From Fidelibacterota bacterium (GTDB lineage Bacteria; Fidelibacterota; UBA8477; JABMPR01), in the NCBI GenBank assembly GCA_016784025.1, contig JADHVL010000008.1:83343-147342 (forward strand): a DNA stretch of 64,000 nucleotides. The letters run 5' to 3'. Made by a program: the position numbers and the translations under genes. The notes under the pieces are model-generated. The model was not told the DNA's origin. It did no database searches and saw only the letters and a list, made by a program, of their open reading frames with translations. Each line of letters starts with the position of its first letter. Within the stretch, counting starts at the first letter, position 1. Positions 16,385 to 27,400 of the stretch are shown one piece after another.

Positions 16385-16961
16385 TATAGGATTCGTAGTC
16401 CTCTTCGCGATTTAGATTCTTGAGAGGTATCTCATCTTTCATTGGAAAGAAATAAACAGGGCATCGCTTTAAAGCCCGATGGATGGCGTATTCTCCCTCA
16501 TCCATGGCTGATCTGAAGATGGGAATGCAGTTCTTGCTGTAAAAAGCGAATAGGGGTTCTTGTCGGCCATCAATGCAGATTGGGATGACAGCTGATACAT
16601 GATCCAGATGAGATCGCATTTTCTCTACCAGACTCATATCAATGGTGGGAATATCCACTGCTACAACAAAATTATATTCGGTTCTTGAAGCTTTAAGTAC
16701 AGAAGTTAGACCTTCTAGCGGACCCCGCCCCTCGTTCTCATCTTTTACCACAGGTAAATTGAGATAGGCTAGTTTTTCAGGATCGTTGGCTGAGATAATG
16801 ACATCCTCGAAATAATTTTTTAAGATTCGAACCTGTCGATCCAACAGCTTTTCATTCCCCACTTTTAGAAAGCGTTTATCTTTCCCCATGCGCTTGGCAC
16901 TACCACCAGCAAGAATTATCGCAGTGCATGAATTACACAGGGAAGCCTTCGAAGCATTCAT
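16371..16961 (-). CDS. mobA: molybdenum cofactor guanylyltransferase
   Basis: AIILAGGSAKRMGKDKRFLKVGNEKLLDRQ; VVAVDIPTIDMSLVEKM; DGRQEPLFAFY. Confidence 0.88.
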   Translation of the reverse strand: MNASKASLCNSCTAIILAGGSAKRMGKDKRFLKVGNEKLLDRQVRILKNYFEDVIISANDPEKLAYLNLPVVKDENEGRGPLEGLTSVLKASRTEYNFVVAVDIPTIDMSLVEKMRSHLDHVSAVIPICIDGRQEPLFAFYSKNCIPIFRSAMDEGEYAIHRALKRCPVYFFPMKDEIPLKNLNREEDYESYIRGQ

Positions 16962-16964
16962 CGA

Positions 16965-19226
16965 TTAATCTCGAATAGTTTCCTGGAGGGTTTTCTCCAG
17001 AGATGGCAAATCAGTTGCAGGATATTGACAGGCATAGTCCTCGCAAATATACACGGTCAATCCCCCATCAATAGCTTTTTGGTAAGACAAAAATCCTGAT
17101 ATATCCTCAATGAGATCAAAGTCCTGATTTGGCCGGTATAGCGTAAGTTTAAAGGGATCATAAAACTTGCGGAGAACAGCTCGAGCGTCAGCAAGATCCT
17201 TGACCTCACCAGCAATAACGATCTCTCGTGTACCATTCACATGTCCCTGAGTACTCTGCAATAGGGCCGAAAACCCACGTGGAGCTCGATTGACCTGCTC
17301 AGAGAAAGTCTCCCCGATCTTTCTGGATAGCAGTTCCCATTCTGGATTCTCAGCGAGACGACCGAGATAGTACAAATTTTCAGCTGCCACGGAATTTCCT
17401 GAGGGAATGGCTCCATCATAAATTTCCTTCTGGCGCATAAACAAATCGCTGTCACCAGCTTGAGTAAAGAAAAATCCACCACCATCTTGATCCCAAAATT
17501 TAGTAAGCTGGGTTTTCTGTAATTGGATAGCCAGTTTCAGATATTCTGCTTCAAATGTTGATTCGTAATAGTTTCTGAATCCCTGTATGACAAAGCTATA
17601 ATCATCAAGAAATCCTTCAACTTTATCCTCCTGGGATGCTGGCATATGCAATAGGTGGTCATCGCCCCCCTCCTGAATTATTTCATGTCTGAGATATTTG
17701 GCCAGGTCAGATGCCGCCTGGCGATAGCGTTGATCCCCAGTGGCAGAGGCGGCACGAGACAGTGCTGATAATGCCAATCCATTCCAGTCTGCCAGAATTT
17801 TATTGTCCAGACCAGGATGATTTCTATTCTCCCGTATCTTATATAGTTTTTTACGCAAATCCGCCCACTCCGGGCTTTTTAGGAGATGCTCATACTCTAG
17901 ATCAAAATCGATGTCAAAAATGTTTAATCCCGATGGTCGTCGGCTGGCTTCATCATCGAAATTGCCTTCCTTGCGGAGACCAAAAATAGGTGCATAAGTA
18001 GCCAGTTCCTTCTCATTCATTATGCCCTGAAGTTCCTCCCAGGACCAGACATAAAACTTACCTTCCTCACCCTCACTATCTGCATCTTCAGCGGAGTAAT
18101 AAGCTCCTGAGCCGGACTTTAGTTTGTCTGAGAGATATACAAAAATCTCTTCAACTGTCTGAAGAAATAGCGGATCACGGCTTAGTTCCCAGGCTTCAGT
18201 ATAGGCCAGCATGAGGTTAACCTGATCATAAAGCATTTTTTCGAAATGAGGGACGTGCCAATTTGCATCTGTACTATATCGATGAAAACCAAATCCGATA
18301 TGATCGAAGATGCCTCCCAACCTCATCTGTTTGAGACTGTGAAGTGCCATGTTGGAAATCGTTGAATCACCTGTACGGTAACCTTCCCTGAGCAAAAACA
18401 CCAGATTATGGGGTGATGGGAATTTAGGGGCAGAACCAAAGCCACCCCTGGCGGAATCATAATTTCGTTTGAAATCGGAACTGGCCTTGACCAGCACATC
18501 TCCATCGAGTTGTTCACCAGCCTGTTCCGGTCTCTTTTGTTGAAGTGAATTTATTATTTGATCAGCGGTATCTTCAATTTCTTCTCTTTGGGTCTTCCAG
18601 GCTTCCGTAATTCTGGGCAACAGATCTAACATACCCACCCGCCCTAGGGCGGACTCCTTAGGGAAATAAGTTCCTGCAAAAAAGGGTCGTTTATCTGGAC
18701 TCATCACTATGGTGAGGGGCCAACCACCTCGCCCGATGAGAGTAGTAGCCGCGGCCATATAGACTTGATCAATGTCGGGGCGCTCTTCGCGATCAACCTT
18801 TATGCATACATAATTCTCATTCATCAGCTTGGCTACCGCTTCATCCTCAAAAGATTCATGGGCCATCACGTGGCACCAGTGACATGTCGAATAGCCAATG
18901 GACAGAAAGATTGGTTTGTCTTCGAGACGCGCTTTTTCAAATGCCTCTTCACCCCAGGGGTACCAATCAACAGGGTTATAGGCGTGTTGGAGAAGATAGG
19001 GACTTGATGATTTAGCAAGTCTATTTGGAGAGGGATGGGATCCGTGCATTGAGTCTCCTTGGCAGGATATGATAAGCATAAATATACTAATAAATAACAT
19101 GGTGTTACGAGGTCGATTGAATCTAAACAATAGATCTATCATGTGAGCAATATATTCACAACCTGAATTAATGCGACGGATATTGTCATGTTTGTCGGGG
19201 CGGAGATATTTAGGTGTGTTGCGCAT
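16965..19226 (-). CDS. DUF255 (YyaL/spermatogenesis-associated 20-like) thioredoxin-fold protein with N-terminal lipoprotein-like signal
   Basis: [49 protein letters not shown]. Start uncertain: internal ATG at 19100 would give [15 protein letters not shown] (lipobox). Confidence 0.9.
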   Translation of the reverse strand: MRNTPKYLRPDKHDNIRRINSGCEYIAHMIDLLFRFNRPRNTMLFISIFMLIISCQGDSMHGSHPSPNRLAKSSSPYLLQHAYNPVDWYPWGEEAFEKARLEDKPIFLSIGYSTCHWCHVMAHESFEDEAVAKLMNENYVCIKVDREERPDIDQVYMAAATTLIGRGGWPLTIVMSPDKRPFFAGTYFPKESALGRVGMLDLLPRITEAWKTQREEIEDTADQIINSLQQKRPEQAGEQLDGDVLVKASSDFKRNYDSARGGFGSAPKFPSPHNLVFLLREGYRTGDSTISNMALHSLKQMRLGGIFDHIGFGFHRYSTDANWHVPHFEKMLYDQVNLMLAYTEAWELSRDPLFLQTVEEIFVYLSDKLKSGSGAYYSAEDADSEGEEGKFYVWSWEELQGIMNEKELATYAPIFGLRKEGNFDDEASRRPSGLNIFDIDFDLEYEHLLKSPEWADLRKKLYKIRENRNHPGLDNKILADWNGLALSALSRAASATGDQRYRQAASDLAKYLRHEIIQEGGDDHLLHMPASQEDKVEGFLDDYSFVIQGFRNYYESTFEAEYLKLAIQLQKTQLTKFWDQDGGGFFFTQAGDSDLFMRQKEIYDGAIPSGNSVAAENLYYLGRLAENPEWELLSRKIGETFSEQVNRAPRGFSALLQSTQGHVNGTREIVIAGEVKDLADARAVLRKFYDPFKLTLYRPNQDFDLIEDISGFLSYQKAIDGGLTVYICEDYACQYPATDLPSLEKTLQETIRD

Positions 19227-19388
19227 ACTTTGTGAAGCGATTAGAAAACAGTGATCCCCCTGTTTTAATTACATCTCAAATTCAATACCAGCCACCCTTG
19301 CAACCCCATGTGTGTCAAACTATATTGGGCGGCTTTTTTTAAATCCAAAATTTTTATACGCTATGAGTAGCGCAGGAGGAATAACAAA

Positions 19389-21206
19389 ATGGGTGTGATG
19401 AATAAAATGCGGGACAACATGGCCGGGATCATGATATTTCTGGTTATTGTCTTCGTTCTGACCATGTCTATTGGTGGATTGGTTGGAGGTGCCGATATCA
19501 CGGACCTGCTCGGCGGTAATCAACCCAACGCTTTTACTGTGGTCAATGGTCAGGAGCTTACCAGAGAAGTTTTTATGCGTTCTCTTCAAAATGAGCGCGA
19601 AAATTATAGAGAACGTAATGGAAGCGAGCCCACTGAACAGCAAATGGCTCAATTGACTGATCAAGTTTGGGAAACCATGGTGACTCAGCTGCTTATCCAG
19701 CAGGAGATTGAGAAACAAGATATTACTGTTTCCAGCGAAGAGCTTAAATATTATTTCTCTGAAAACATTCACCCCAGTGTTCGTCAATATTTTATTTCTG
19801 AAGCAGGAGAATTCGATTATAACGCCTATCAGGAAGCCGTAAATTCCCCTCAAGCCGCTAGTTTTTGGACAGCAATGAGTCAGCAGGTTGCTTCCATAGT
19901 ACCAGTTGAAAAGTTACAGCAAAAAGTACTATCCACCACTCAGGTATCAGATGCTGAAGTCCGTGCAGAGTACATGAAAAACAACATCTCTTTTGATCTG
20001 GACTATCTCTTTGTGAAAACCTCTCTCTATAAGGACGATGAGGCAGATCTCTCCGAAGCTGAGATCCAAAATTTCTATGACCTGAATATTGAAGATTACC
20101 AACAGGAAGAATCCCGCATGCTTCAGGTGATTTCAACTGAAATCAAGGCGACTCCATCCGATACAGCCAGAGCACTGAATCTTATCAAAGATATCCAGGC
20201 TGAAATTATTGCTGGTGCCTCTTTTGAAACCACGGCTCAGATTCAATCAGAAGGACCTTCAGCACCAAATGGTGGATTCCTTGGCTGGTTTGGAAAAGGT
20301 AAAATGGCAAAACCTTTTGAAGAAGCGGCCTTTGCTGCACCAGTAGGTGAAGTAGTAGGTCCTATATTAACTCAGTTTGGTTTTCACATTATCAAAGTTG
20401 AGTCTACAAGAGAAGTGGAGGGTCAGCCTGAAGTTGAAGCCCGCCATATCCTTATAGAAATTCGCCCAAGCGAAACCACTCGCGATCATATCAGAAGAGA
20501 ATTAAAAAATCTTGAATTTTTGGCCGATGAACTGGGATTTGAAAAAGCCGTTGACTCACTTGGAATGTCAGCGACCGCCAGTAACAAGCTGAATCAGAAA
20601 GACACCTTCGTTTCCGGAGTTGGATCTTTTCAATCAGCCGTCCGCTTTGCCTATCTCTCGGAGGTTGGTGCTCATAGTAGTGTGATGCAGAATGAGACCC
20701 ATTTTGCCATTTTCATGCTCTCAGAAATCACTCCAGCCGGTCCTAGACCCTATGACAACGCAAAAGTCAGCATCAAACGAAAACTGATGAATGAGAAAAA
20801 GCAGTCCCTGGCATATGATGCAGCGTCTGCCCTCCTCACCCAACTGGATGCTGAGAATGATTGGGTTAGCGTGAAATTGGATGATCGTGATGGTCTGACA
20901 CACGAAACACTTGAAGGTGCCAAGGGCAATACCAGCCTCAAAGGCCTGGGTCGTATCTACGAGATTTTCGGTTTTCTGGAAAATGCCAAGACAGGTTCAA
21001 TTTCACCTGTTTTCGATACACCTCGCGGTGCGATCATCGTAAGGCTAAATGCACGCTCAGATTTTAGTGAAGAAGACTTCGCCACTCAATACGAAGGTCT
21101 GTATGATAGCTTGACCAAAACACGGCAGAATGAAGTTTGGAGTAAGTATCTATTATCACTCCGGGAAAATGCTGATGTCACGGATAATCGTCTTCGTATG
21201 CTTTAA
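19389..21206 (+). CDS. SurA/PpiD-like peptidylprolyl isomerase
   Basis: N-terminal TM anchor, SurA_N-like domain, parvulin-like segments (GGFLGWFGKGKMAKPFEEAAFAAPVGEVVGPILTQFGFHIIKV); RBS CAGGAGGAATAACAAA. Confidence 0.9.
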   Translation: MGVMNKMRDNMAGIMIFLVIVFVLTMSIGGLVGGADITDLLGGNQPNAFTVVNGQELTREVFMRSLQNERENYRERNGSEPTEQQMAQLTDQVWETMVTQLLIQQEIEKQDITVSSEELKYYFSENIHPSVRQYFISEAGEFDYNAYQEAVNSPQAASFWTAMSQQVASIVPVEKLQQKVLSTTQVSDAEVRAEYMKNNISFDLDYLFVKTSLYKDDEADLSEAEIQNFYDLNIEDYQQEESRMLQVISTEIKATPSDTARALNLIKDIQAEIIAGASFETTAQIQSEGPSAPNGGFLGWFGKGKMAKPFEEAAFAAPVGEVVGPILTQFGFHIIKVESTREVEGQPEVEARHILIEIRPSETTRDHIRRELKNLEFLADELGFEKAVDSLGMSATASNKLNQKDTFVSGVGSFQSAVRFAYLSEVGAHSSVMQNETHFAIFMLSEITPAGPRPYDNAKVSIKRKLMNEKKQSLAYDAASALLTQLDAENDWVSVKLDDRDGLTHETLEGAKGNTSLKGLGRIYEIFGFLENAKTGSISPVFDTPRGAIIVRLNARSDFSEEDFATQYEGLYDSLTKTRQNEVWSKYLLSLRENADVTDNRLRML

Positions 21207-21227
21207 TAATAGTTGATTAATATTTCT

Positions 21228-21264
21228 AAAAGAGGCTGTCCCAAAAGGGCGGCCTCTTTTTTTT
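21228..21264 (+). terminator. hairpin terminator after PPIase gene
   Basis: AAAAGAGGCTGTCCC-AAAA-GGGCGGCCTCTTTTTTTT. Confidence 0.8.
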
Positions 21265-21525
21265 ACAAGTAAGGGGTATAGAGGTGTAAAGTTGTATGCT
21301 TGCGTATATAACTTTGCCTATGAAGAAGCCATTATCCCCAAGGTTGGCTTTAGAGCATACACCAACACCCCACCCACTTTTTTACTGTCTCTGATGAGCT
21401 GATTTTAGCCCCTGTGACTTGAAAATAGCGCTTTAGCTTGGAGTTTAGCTAAATCTGTGATAATCCGTGTGAATCTGTGGTTAAAAAAAGGAGGCCATCT
21501 CTTGTTATGGAACAGCCTCTTTTTA
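21228..21525. repeat. composite intergenic element copy B (inverted relative to 9736-10035)
   Basis: Flanking hairpins AAAAGAGGCTGTCCCAAAAGGGCGGCCTCTTTT and AGGAGGCCATCTC...GGAACAGCCTCTTTTT; internal AATCTGTG/AATCCGTG/AATCTGTG triplet at 10-bp period. Confidence 0.6.
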
Positions 21526-21625
21526 TTTATCAGCAGAGCCTAGACCCCGAATCTCACCCAAATAAGACTTTATATTTTCTCTTCATTAATTATGTTGTCA
21601 TAATTGATTTTTAAAGGAGGATTTT

Positions 21626-22057
21626 GTGACTCGAACAAAAATTGCGCTCATCGTTATTGTCGGATTGTTCATCATCATGCAGCTCGTTCCCCTTAATCAG
21701 ACAAACCCACCGATAATTCAGGATGCTGCGGCACCCTCAGATATAAAAATAATACTTAAAACCTCTTGCTATGATTGTCATTCAAATGAAACTAAATGGC
21801 CTTGGTATAGCCGTATAGCTCCAGGATCATTCCTGATAACCCGAGATGTGGTTGAAGGCAGAAAGCATCTCAATTTTTCAGAATTTTCAGAATTGGATGC
21901 GTTTGATAGCACGGATATTGCAGACGAGATAATGGAAGTTTTAGAAGCGGGGGAAATGCCTATCCTGCCTTATCTGCTATTACACCCAGGCGCAAGCTTG
22001 AGTGATAGTCAAATAAAGACGCTCATGGGCTGGGCAGAAACATTGTATTCTGAGTAA
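21626..22057 (+). CDS. haem-binding domain (c-type cytochrome-like) protein
   Basis: N-terminal TM, SCYDCHSNETKWPWYSRIAPGSFLITRDVVEGRKHLNFSE typical of the haem-binding (Haem_bd) family; RBS AAAGGAGG then GTG. Confidence 0.88.
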   Translation: MTRTKIALIVIVGLFIIMQLVPLNQTNPPIIQDAAAPSDIKIILKTSCYDCHSNETKWPWYSRIAPGSFLITRDVVEGRKHLNFSEFSELDAFDSTDIADEIMEVLEAGEMPILPYLLLHPGASLSDSQIKTLMGWAETLYSE

Positions 22058-22097
22058 TTTGCTCAACGAATTGTAGAAAGTATACCAAGGGGAAACT

Positions 22098-22925
22098 ATG
22101 GATATTGCAACCATAATTGGATTAATCTTTGGCCTGTTCCTGGTCTTTTATGGCATGTCAGAGCCAGGAACTTTTACACCTCCAGATACATTCTTCAATC
22201 TGCGGGGTCTGGCCATTGTTTTGGGTGGAACTTTTGCTGCAACGCTTGTGAATTATCCATTAAAGAATGTCATCGGCATGCTCAAAGTTTCCCTCCAGGC
22301 ATTTTCAAATGGAACTGGATTCAATCATATGGAAGTTATTGACGAATTGGCTCAATACTCTGAACAGGCCAGGAAAAAGGGGCTCCCTTCTCTGGAAACT
22401 ATTCTGGATGGCATTGATAACCACTATCTCCAGATGGGACTTGAGAATGCAATTCTCGAAAGAGACCCAAAAAAACTAGAAAATTTTCTCGACAATGAAC
22501 TCAACTCCATGATTGATCGACACACAAATGGTCAGGAAATCTTTTATAACATGGGTTCATATGCCCCTGCCTTTGGTTTACTGGGAACTGTTATGGGTTT
22601 GATCCTCATGATGACGCGTCAGGCAGCCACATCAACAGTAGACAGCTACGCTACAGGAGCACAAGATTCCATGTCAGCACTGCTACAGGGTATGGGTATC
22701 GCTCTGGTGACTACCTTTTATGGTGTGTTATTGGCGAATCTCCTTTTTATTCCCATAGCAGGCAAGCTGAAAGCACGGTCCGATGCAGAGGTTCATGGTC
22801 TCAACATTATTAAAGCTGGAATTCTAAGTATCCATTCCAAAGAACATCCACTTATCATGCGTGAAAAGCTGCTTACTTTTGTTGACAAGGACACACGGAA
22901 GGCAGCAAGACAAACCACCGACTAA
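22098..22925 (+). CDS. motA: flagellar-type stator protein MotA
   Basis: MDIATIIGLIFGLFLVFYGM; GSYAPAFGLLGTVMGLILMM; MSALLQGMGIALVTTFYGVLLANLLFIPIAGKLK. Confidence 0.92.
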   Translation: MDIATIIGLIFGLFLVFYGMSEPGTFTPPDTFFNLRGLAIVLGGTFAATLVNYPLKNVIGMLKVSLQAFSNGTGFNHMEVIDELAQYSEQARKKGLPSLETILDGIDNHYLQMGLENAILERDPKKLENFLDNELNSMIDRHTNGQEIFYNMGSYAPAFGLLGTVMGLILMMTRQAATSTVDSYATGAQDSMSALLQGMGIALVTTFYGVLLANLLFIPIAGKLKARSDAEVHGLNIIKAGILSIHSKEHPLIMREKLLTFVDKDTRKAARQTTD

Positions 22926-22931
22926 TTTCAT

Positions 22932-23624
22932 ATGCCTGACAACTCATTAATCGCTGAACGGGCATCCAACTCCTGGAAGGTCACATACAGTGATCTCCTG
23001 ACTGGTTTACTGGCCTTCTTTCTCCTTCTGATTATAAAAGCTGAGCAGGATGCCAACACCACCTTTAAATTTGCCGACCAGATGAAAGATGTTATTTATG
23101 CCAAGGTCATGCATGAGAAACAGATACGGCAGCTGGAATGGCTATATGTGGAACATGCCGGTCCCAAAGGTATCAAACTCCTCATTCCATCTGAGATTGG
23201 TGAACAAACTTTTTTTGAATCTGGTGAAGATCAGATTGTCATCAATTTCATATTTTATCTTAGAACCGTGGCCCAGATCATCGGTGGCTTGGAACTGGAA
23301 AAAATCCCCATACGTAACAAAGATATTTTTGCCAAGCTGGAGGCCTCAGGAAAGGCAGTTAGAATTAATGTTCGCATTGAAGGACATTCTGATGCTGTAC
23401 CTCTAGGAAGATCCTCTCGGTTCAGGGATAATTGGGATTTATCAACGGCCAGAGCCCACCAGGTAGCCCAGTACCTCATCAATGAGACCACCATTCCTGA
23501 ATCTTTTTTCTCCATTTCTGGATATGGTCCCTTTCACCCTCTCGTGGATGAAAGCAATTATGATGAAAACCGCCGTGTAGAAATTTATCTGGATATTCAA
23601 TTGATTGAGATCGACAATGACTAG
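22932..23624 (+). CDS. MotB-like stator protein with OmpA-like domain (paralog 1)
   Basis: SWKVTYSDLLTGLLAFFLLL (proton-channel Asp context) and OmpA-like IEGHSDAVPLGRSSRFRDNWDLSTARAHQVAQYL. Confidence 0.88.
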   Translation: MPDNSLIAERASNSWKVTYSDLLTGLLAFFLLLIIKAEQDANTTFKFADQMKDVIYAKVMHEKQIRQLEWLYVEHAGPKGIKLLIPSEIGEQTFFESGEDQIVINFIFYLRTVAQIIGGLELEKIPIRNKDIFAKLEASGKAVRINVRIEGHSDAVPLGRSSRFRDNWDLSTARAHQVAQYLINETTIPESFFSISGYGPFHPLVDESNYDENRRVEIYLDIQLIEIDND

Positions 23625-24312
23625 CCGAGCAGATCGAATAGCGAAAGTAGCCGGTAATGCCCGCTCCAGTTGGGTACTCTCATATGGTGATACGGTCACA
23701 CTTTTAATCTGTTTCTTTATTATGATGATCACAGTCCGGGCCGGTCAGATCAATAAAGTACATGCCTGGGTAAATGATCGACTCGATGAGGCTGCCACCG
23801 AGGTTCAAGAAGTCATGAATGCTGCTGGTATTGAAGAAATTTCAGTCTCTCGCAATTCAAAAGGTGTACAAATCACACTGGACGACCCAAGACTTTTCGA
23901 GGTTGCCTCTGCCCAGCCTCGGAATACTCACATCTACCAGTTAGATGCTGTTGCGACCTCCATCCGAAACCTGCATATCTTTCACCTCCTGGACACTGAA
24001 CATGCTTCCTTTTTGAAGGAGCTGGAAACATCAGGTTTACGTTGGCTTGTTGAAATTCGAATCGAGGGTCACACAGATAATATGCCCCTGACCAGAAACG
24101 CACTGTATCGTGACAATTGGGAATTAAGCGCAGCCAGAGCTCAGTCAATCATGATTCAGCTCCAGGAGCGAACTGCACTATCAGCATCTATTTTTGCTAT
24201 AGGGGGTTTTGGGGAATTTCAACCCATAGGAGACAACAATACCCAGGCGGGACGCGAGATCAATCGCCGAGTTGAAATATTCATTGGAGCCTCACTGGTT
24301 CAATCGCTCTAG
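23617..24312 (+). CDS. MotB-like stator protein with OmpA-like domain (paralog 2)
   Basis: Start at 23617 (ATGACTAGCC) overlaps the previous stop; SWVLSYGDTVTLLICFFIMM and IEGHTDNMPLTRNALYRDNWELSAARAQSIM. Confidence 0.88.
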   Translation: MTSRADRIAKVAGNARSSWVLSYGDTVTLLICFFIMMITVRAGQINKVHAWVNDRLDEAATEVQEVMNAAGIEEISVSRNSKGVQITLDDPRLFEVASAQPRNTHIYQLDAVATSIRNLHIFHLLDTEHASFLKELETSGLRWLVEIRIEGHTDNMPLTRNALYRDNWELSAARAQSIMIQLQERTALSASIFAIGGFGEFQPIGDNNTQAGREINRRVEIFIGASLVQSL

Positions 24313-24433
24313 ATAATTATTTTCATATTTAAATTCTCTCTGTAGATCATTTCCCTTTGTGGAAGGGACTTTTCAATTATTATTACCAAATATCACTGAG
24401 GAACAATCTGCCTGGATTTACGTTTAGGAATTC

Positions 24434-27400
24434 ATGAATAAACTATTTGCATTCATCTTAGTCGCCACCTCTCTCACGGCAATGGACATCACGGTTTCAG
24501 ATGTACAGCAGCAAAGTATGACCATCGAATTAGAGATTAAAGCCCCTGATTTATATGATTACGAGATAAGCGGAGAAAGTATCCAACTTCCTCGCTGGGC
24601 TGATGCCAAATTTTCATATGATCCTGAGCAGGAGAAAATCTTTCCTGTTTTTACCATCCCAATCCTATTGCCTCCTGATGGCTCGCTACCTGAGATTGAG
24701 ATTCTATATACCCAATCCAGTCAGGATCATCGGCTTTCCCGTCAGATTGGAAGCAATATGGTTCATGAGGATATGGAGCTGCCAATTGTTCAATCTTCAC
24801 AAATTATTGATGTCATCCCTGGGGAAGATTTTCGTGCTTTCAATACGGCAAGAATCCTGGTCATGCCCTATGCAGAAACAGGTCAACGCCTTGAAAACAT
24901 GACCTTCCGTCTGACCTTTCCTGGAAATTCCATCAAGGGCAATCGGCAAGATACTGACTTAATCTCCACCTACCTCAACTCGAAAATGGCATCAAATTGG
25001 GCTAAAATTAGTCCAAAAAGTTTAAAACGTATTGCTAATGCTCTGCCTCCTGGTCAGTGGTATCGTTTCCCAATCAATGAAATGGGTATTCAACGAATTA
25101 ATGCGAACTCCTTTCCTGGGACTATACCTGATTCTAATCCATCGAGCTGGCAAGTGTATGCCCCCTTCTATGAGGGTCAATCACTCCCCTTTGAGTTGAG
25201 TAATACTGAACCAAATCCAGAGAACTTGCAAGCCATCAGCATGAAAACTTCGGGACTCGAAGATGGTGTATTGAGTGGAGATGATGAGATCCTCTTTTTT
25301 GCCCAACCTCTGAATGGTAATTTTAAAAGCAATAGTTTCACTCATCTCTATGGTATTCAACGTTATTATTGGTTGTGCATCCCTGATCAGGATACACAGA
25401 CGGCTAACAATGTCAGTTCACTGCAAGCATCAACTTTAGCTGTGACCAATACTATCACCTCGTATGAGAAACGCATTTACCATGAATCTGAGCTACACAA
25501 TCAGCTTCATTCAGGTGTGAATTGGGTTGGAGAAAAACTTACAGGAAGTTCGGATCAGTTCAGTCTCAACTTTACTGACAATTACCTCGATTTTGGTTCA
25601 GAAATAAAATTTAACGCGACGATGGTCATTGATTATGACGCTGGTAATTTCACACATATTCTTGATGTTGAGTTGAACGGTGTGCCATTTAACGTCAGCG
25701 ACAGACCTGGATCTTACAAACAAATTCTCCTCAGTGGTACTGCTGGTGAAAACATGCTGCGTGATGGGTCCAACACGCTGAACATTAAGTACAGTAGTAA
25801 TTCCAGCGCCTCCATTTTATATGTTGACAGCCTGAGGTTGATCTATGATAGGCAGCTTGCACCTTCTTCTGATTACTTATTTGGGACCGTTGATCTTCCT
25901 GTTGGTGTGAATAATATGATTTTTCATGATACTACCCCCCTCTTTCATTTGTGGGATGTCACGGATCCAACAACTGTCCAGGAATGGCAAATATCCAATA
26001 ATCAATTCAGAATGGATGAAAATGGTCTACGTGAATTGATTGGTTTTACCGATGACCAGCCGGACCAAGTGGTACTTACTGAAGCCCCCAACCTGGGTGA
26101 ACCAAAGTTGCGCCACACAGCTATGCAGGCTGACTACCTCATTATCACACCCTCAGCATTTGAGGGAGAAGCACTCAGAATAAAATCCTTACGTGAAGAA
26201 CAGGTTCCAGTTGATGAACAGCTTGATGTTGAAATTGTCTTTATCGATGATATCTATAACGAATTCTCAGCTGGAACTCAAGATCCTGCGGCCATCAAGC
26301 ATTTTTTGCATTATGTATACTTTAACTGGGCATTCCCCCAGCTTAGGTATGTCCTCTTTCTCGGTGACACAGATTATGATTTCCGGAATATTACAGGTCA
26401 GAGCAAAATGATCATACCCACCTTTCAAAAAGATGGCAACACAGACGTGAGCTCCTATGCCACAGATGATCGCTATACACATATCGCCTCTGGAGAATTT
26501 GATCGCTTACCAGATATTGCCATTGGCAGATTACCAGCTCAGACAACTGATCAGCTCAAGATCATGATAGATAAAATTATCAGCTATGAGTTGACCCCAG
26601 AGCCAGGAATCTGGCGTAATTCGGTAACCCTGGTTGCAGATGACCCTCTGCGGCCAAGTCGCTCAAGAGTGGAATATGAACATATCCGTGATACAGAGGG
26701 ACTGGCCAACCTATTGCCCTCCAGTATGCACGTGAATAAGGTTTACCTCACGGAATATCCAGAAGTACAAGACCCCAACTCACCCTATATCAAAAAGCCA
26801 AAAGCGCGGGATGCATTTCTCCAACAGCTGTACAATGGAACGCTCCTGGTGAATTATTTAGGGCATGGTTCCCCAACGGTGTGGGCTCAGGAAGAGGTAT
26901 TTACTGCCTCAGATCTTGGTCTGGTCAAAACAGGCATGCGCCTCCCCTTCTGGGTGGCTGGAACCTGCGATTGGGCGAAATATGATGATGTGAACTCATC
27001 CTGCGTACCTGAAGAGCTTATGCTCATGGAAAGTAATGGAGCTGTTGGAATTTTATCCACCACCCGCAAAACCTATGCAGTATTTAATGAAATCCTGCTT
27101 TCCGACTTTTTTGATTTCCTATTTCCTGAACTTGATGCAGGCAGGTCGTTGACAGTGGGCGATGCCGTCATGATGGCTAAAAATATCACGGCTGGTTCTG
27201 ATCCAAATAATGAGAAGTACATACTCTTTTCTGATCCGGCCCTGCGTTTGGCTTCTCCTGTACGGAAAGGTAGTATTGATTCCATCTCACCTTCTGTCTT
27301 CCAGGCTATGGGTACCATAAATTACACAGGTGTTGCTGATACTTCTCTTGCCGTGGATGCCAGAGCGGCCGTCACAGTTTTCGATACACCGACTCCTGTG

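Noticed and set aside
19245-19266. AAAACAG-TGATCCCC-CTGTTTT hairpin between divergent genes
   Set aside because: 7-bp AT-rich arms between divergent promoters; could be an operator but is too short to support.
24352-24368. TCCCTT-TGTGG-AAGGGA hairpin followed by CTTTTC, after the second motB-like gene
   Set aside because: Only 6-bp arms and a weak T-tract; not called as a terminator, though noted as a caveat for the motAB-C25 operon idea.
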